The notes under the pieces are model-generated. The model did not search any database. It saw nothing but the letters and a program-made list of their open reading frames with translations, and was not told the origin of the DNA. From Bradyrhizobium amphicarpaeae (GTDB lineage Bacteria > Pseudomonadota > Alphaproteobacteria > Rhizobiales > Xanthobacteraceae), in the NCBI RefSeq assembly GCF_002266435.3, contig NZ_CP029426.2, forward strand, positions 3,378,001-3,442,000: DNA of 64,000 nucleotides, given 5' to 3'. Shown piece after piece: positions 62,765 to 64,000 of this stretch. Made by a program: the position numbers and the translations under genes. Positions within the stretch are counted from its first letter, which is position 1; every line of letters starts with the position of its first letter.

Positions 62765-64000
62765 CTAGCCCGCGCTGAGGCGCACGCCGGCGCGCAGGAA
62801 TTTCTGCGGATCGACCGCTTCGCCCTCGATGCGGGTCTCGTAATGCAGATGCGGACCGGTCGAACGACCGGTCGAGCCGACCAGACCGACGACCTGGCCG
62901 ATCTTCACGATCTCACCGACCTTGACGTTGATCTCGGAGAGATGGCCGTAGCGGGTCGAAAGCCCGTTGCCATGGTCGACCTCGACCATGCGGCCGTAAC
63001 CGCCCGACCAGCCGGCGGACACCACCTTGCCATTGGCGGTGACGCGAACCGGATCGCCGCTGGCGGCACGGAAATCGAGCCCGGTGTGCATCGCGGGCCG
63101 ACCGAGGAAAGGATCGCTGCGAACGCCGAAGCCGGAGGTGAATTCGACCTCGCCGATGACGGGCTTGCGATAAGGCACCAGCGCCAGCGTGCGATTGAGG
63201 CGGTCCATCTCGGCGCGCGTGGTGTTGATGCGTGAGAGCTGCTTTTCGAACGGCCCGGCATTGGCCGTCAGTTTGACCGGTACGAACGGCCCGCCCATCG
63301 CGGTGCGCGGCACGGCGGATTCGAGATTGGCGAGATTCAGGCCGAGATCGCTGACGACACCGCGCATCCGGCGCATCCGTGAATCCATGCCTTCCTCGAC
63401 GGCGCTGAGCGCCGCCATCTGGCGCCGCTCGACCTGGTCGAGCGAGGTCGTGAGCCGGACCAGGACGCTGTCGAAACCCTGATTCTTGGCGAATTGGTTG
63501 GTCGGGGGCGCCGCGACAGTCCGAGCGCGCGACTCGAGGCGCGCCTCACGATCCGGCGGCGCCACGAAGATCACGGTGTCGCTGATCGGCGAAGGCTTTG
63601 GCGTCACCTGGCTCGAATCGCCGCGCTGAGGCGTCGCTCGCGGAATCGAGCCGGTTACATCAGGCATGGCTCCGAGCGCCGTGGCTCGGGACTCCAGCGC
63701 CGTCTGGCGCTTCATGATCTGGTCGAGCTTCTGATCGAACTGTTCCTGGTCGAGCAGCTGGCGGCTGGTGGTCCGGTCGACCTTGGCGCGCAGCTCCGCG
63801 ATGCGGTCCTCATAGGCGTATTGCATCTCGGCCTGGCGGGCGATCAGCCGGGTCAGGACGTCGTCACGGAACGCGAAATAGGTGGCGGTTGCCGCCGACC
63901 AGAGGCCGAGCAGCACCACCGTGCCGACCACGATCCAGAACACCACGGGTCCGAAGCGGACCTGTTTGCCGGCGTGGACGATGGTGTAGGCGTCGTCGGT
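62765..64000 (-). CDS. M23 family peptidoglycan endopeptidase/activator (5' end outside window)
   Basis: The frame is open to the last base of the window, so the N-terminus is missing; 411 residues are visible. A membrane helix (VVFWIVVGTVVLLGLWSAAT) is followed by a coiled coil (about 45-95: DRIAELRAKVDRTTSRQLLD) and a linker. A C-terminal M23/LytM domain has FTSGFGVRSDPFLGRPAMHTG, LDFRAASGDPV, GNGLSTRYGHLSEI and STGRSTGPHLHYETR, which retains the HxH and HxxxD-type zinc ligands. It cleaves peptide crosslinks or activates amidases such as AmiC. A GTG inside the frame at 63946 is not the real start. Confidence 0.92.
   Translation of the reverse strand, partial: TDDAYTIVHAGKQVRFGPVVFWIVVGTVVLLGLWSAATATYFAFRDDVLTRLIARQAEMQYAYEDRIAELRAKVDRTTSRQLLDQEQFDQKLDQIMKRQTALESRATALGAMPDVTGSIPRATPQRGDSSQVTPKPSPISDTVIFVAPPDREARLESRARTVAAPPTNQFAKNQGFDSVLVRLTTSLDQVERRQMAALSAVEEGMDSRMRRMRGVVSDLGLNLANLESAVPRTAMGGPFVPVKLTANAGPFEKQLSRINTTRAEMDRLNRTLALVPYRKPVIGEVEFTSGFGVRSDPFLGRPAMHTGLDFRAASGDPVRVTANGKVVSAGWSGGYGRMVEVDHGNGLSTRYGHLSEINVKVGEIVKIGQVVGLVGSTGRSTGPHLHYETRIEGEAVDPQKFLRAGVRLSAG

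Noticed and set aside
1..64000. tRNA, rRNA, CRISPR, integrase or insertion sequence
   Set aside because: No cloverleaf with TTCRA-type arm, no regularly spaced identical repeats with unique spacers, and no transposase or recombinase motifs were seen in any frame.

Overview
The window looks like chromosome of a Bradyrhizobium-type alphaproteobacterium (Nitrobacteraceae). The basis is: uniformly GC-rich coding DNA; many dispersed palindromes of the kind scattered through Bradyrhizobium genomes (arms such as GTAGCCCGGATGAGCG); a class II cobalamin-dependent ribonucleotide reductase; BA14K and DUF1236 proteins; a GapR-type nucleoid protein; an NDUFA12-like complex I subunit near DUF2155, aat, accC, accB and aroQ; and promoter motifs typical of alphaproteobacteria (sigma-EcfG GGAAC-N16-CGTT, CtrA TTAA-N7-TTAAC). 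No tRNA, rRNA, CRISPR array, integrase or transposase was found. The genus is an inference from these features.

Layout. 0-9.5 kb: small accessory genes (DMT permease, PhnA-like, cytochrome c, VOC protein, TolA-like protein, thioredoxin-fold ferredoxin, a PilZ-XRE fusion, a Zn deaminase, a GMC oxidoreductase, gapR, a stand-alone ParB-like protein) separated by palindromes. 9.6-13.1 kb: a visibly AT-richer two-gene unit, an OLD-family ATPase/TOPRIM nuclease preceded by an unrecognised 540-residue coiled-coil protein, with its own promoter candidate. It is the best candidate here for an undescribed, defence-like system. 13.2-17.5 kb: nrdJ with a strong terminator and apparently a long leader. 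17.7-22.9 kb: DMT permease, a hybrid kinase/response-regulator pair, a BA14K protein, and the NDUFA12-like gene.

22.9-29.8 kb is an accessory block: DJ-1 hydratase with a divergent GlxA regulator, class A beta-lactamase with a divergent LysR regulator, two small proteins, a BASS-like transporter and an esterase. 30-39.5 kb returns to conserved genes (DUF2155, aat, accC-accB-aroQ, DUF1236, DsbA), interrupted between aat and accC by a three-gene phosphorelay operon with a near-perfect sigma-EcfG promoter. 39.5-47.5 kb: M48 metalloprotease, aminotransferase, bioY, dctA, an SDR with divergent XRE regulator, and a DadA-like oxidase. 47.5-57.6 kb is housekeeping: rne (with a His-rich insertion in its S1 domain), amiC with a CtrA box, PBP1A, prfB with a +1 programmed frameshift, and a beta-hydroxyacid dehydrogenase. 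57.7-64 kb: a hypothetical protein, DMT permease, branched-chain-amino-acid-type binding protein, large catalase katE and an M23 peptidase that runs off the window.

Themes. Envelope and division genes (amiC, PBP1A, M23, M48) and general-stress elements (phosphorelay operon, DUF1236, possibly BA14K and katE) recur. Four divergent gene/regulator pairs are recognisable. All functions are read from sequence motifs and family knowledge; nothing was searched or computed beyond hand alignment.
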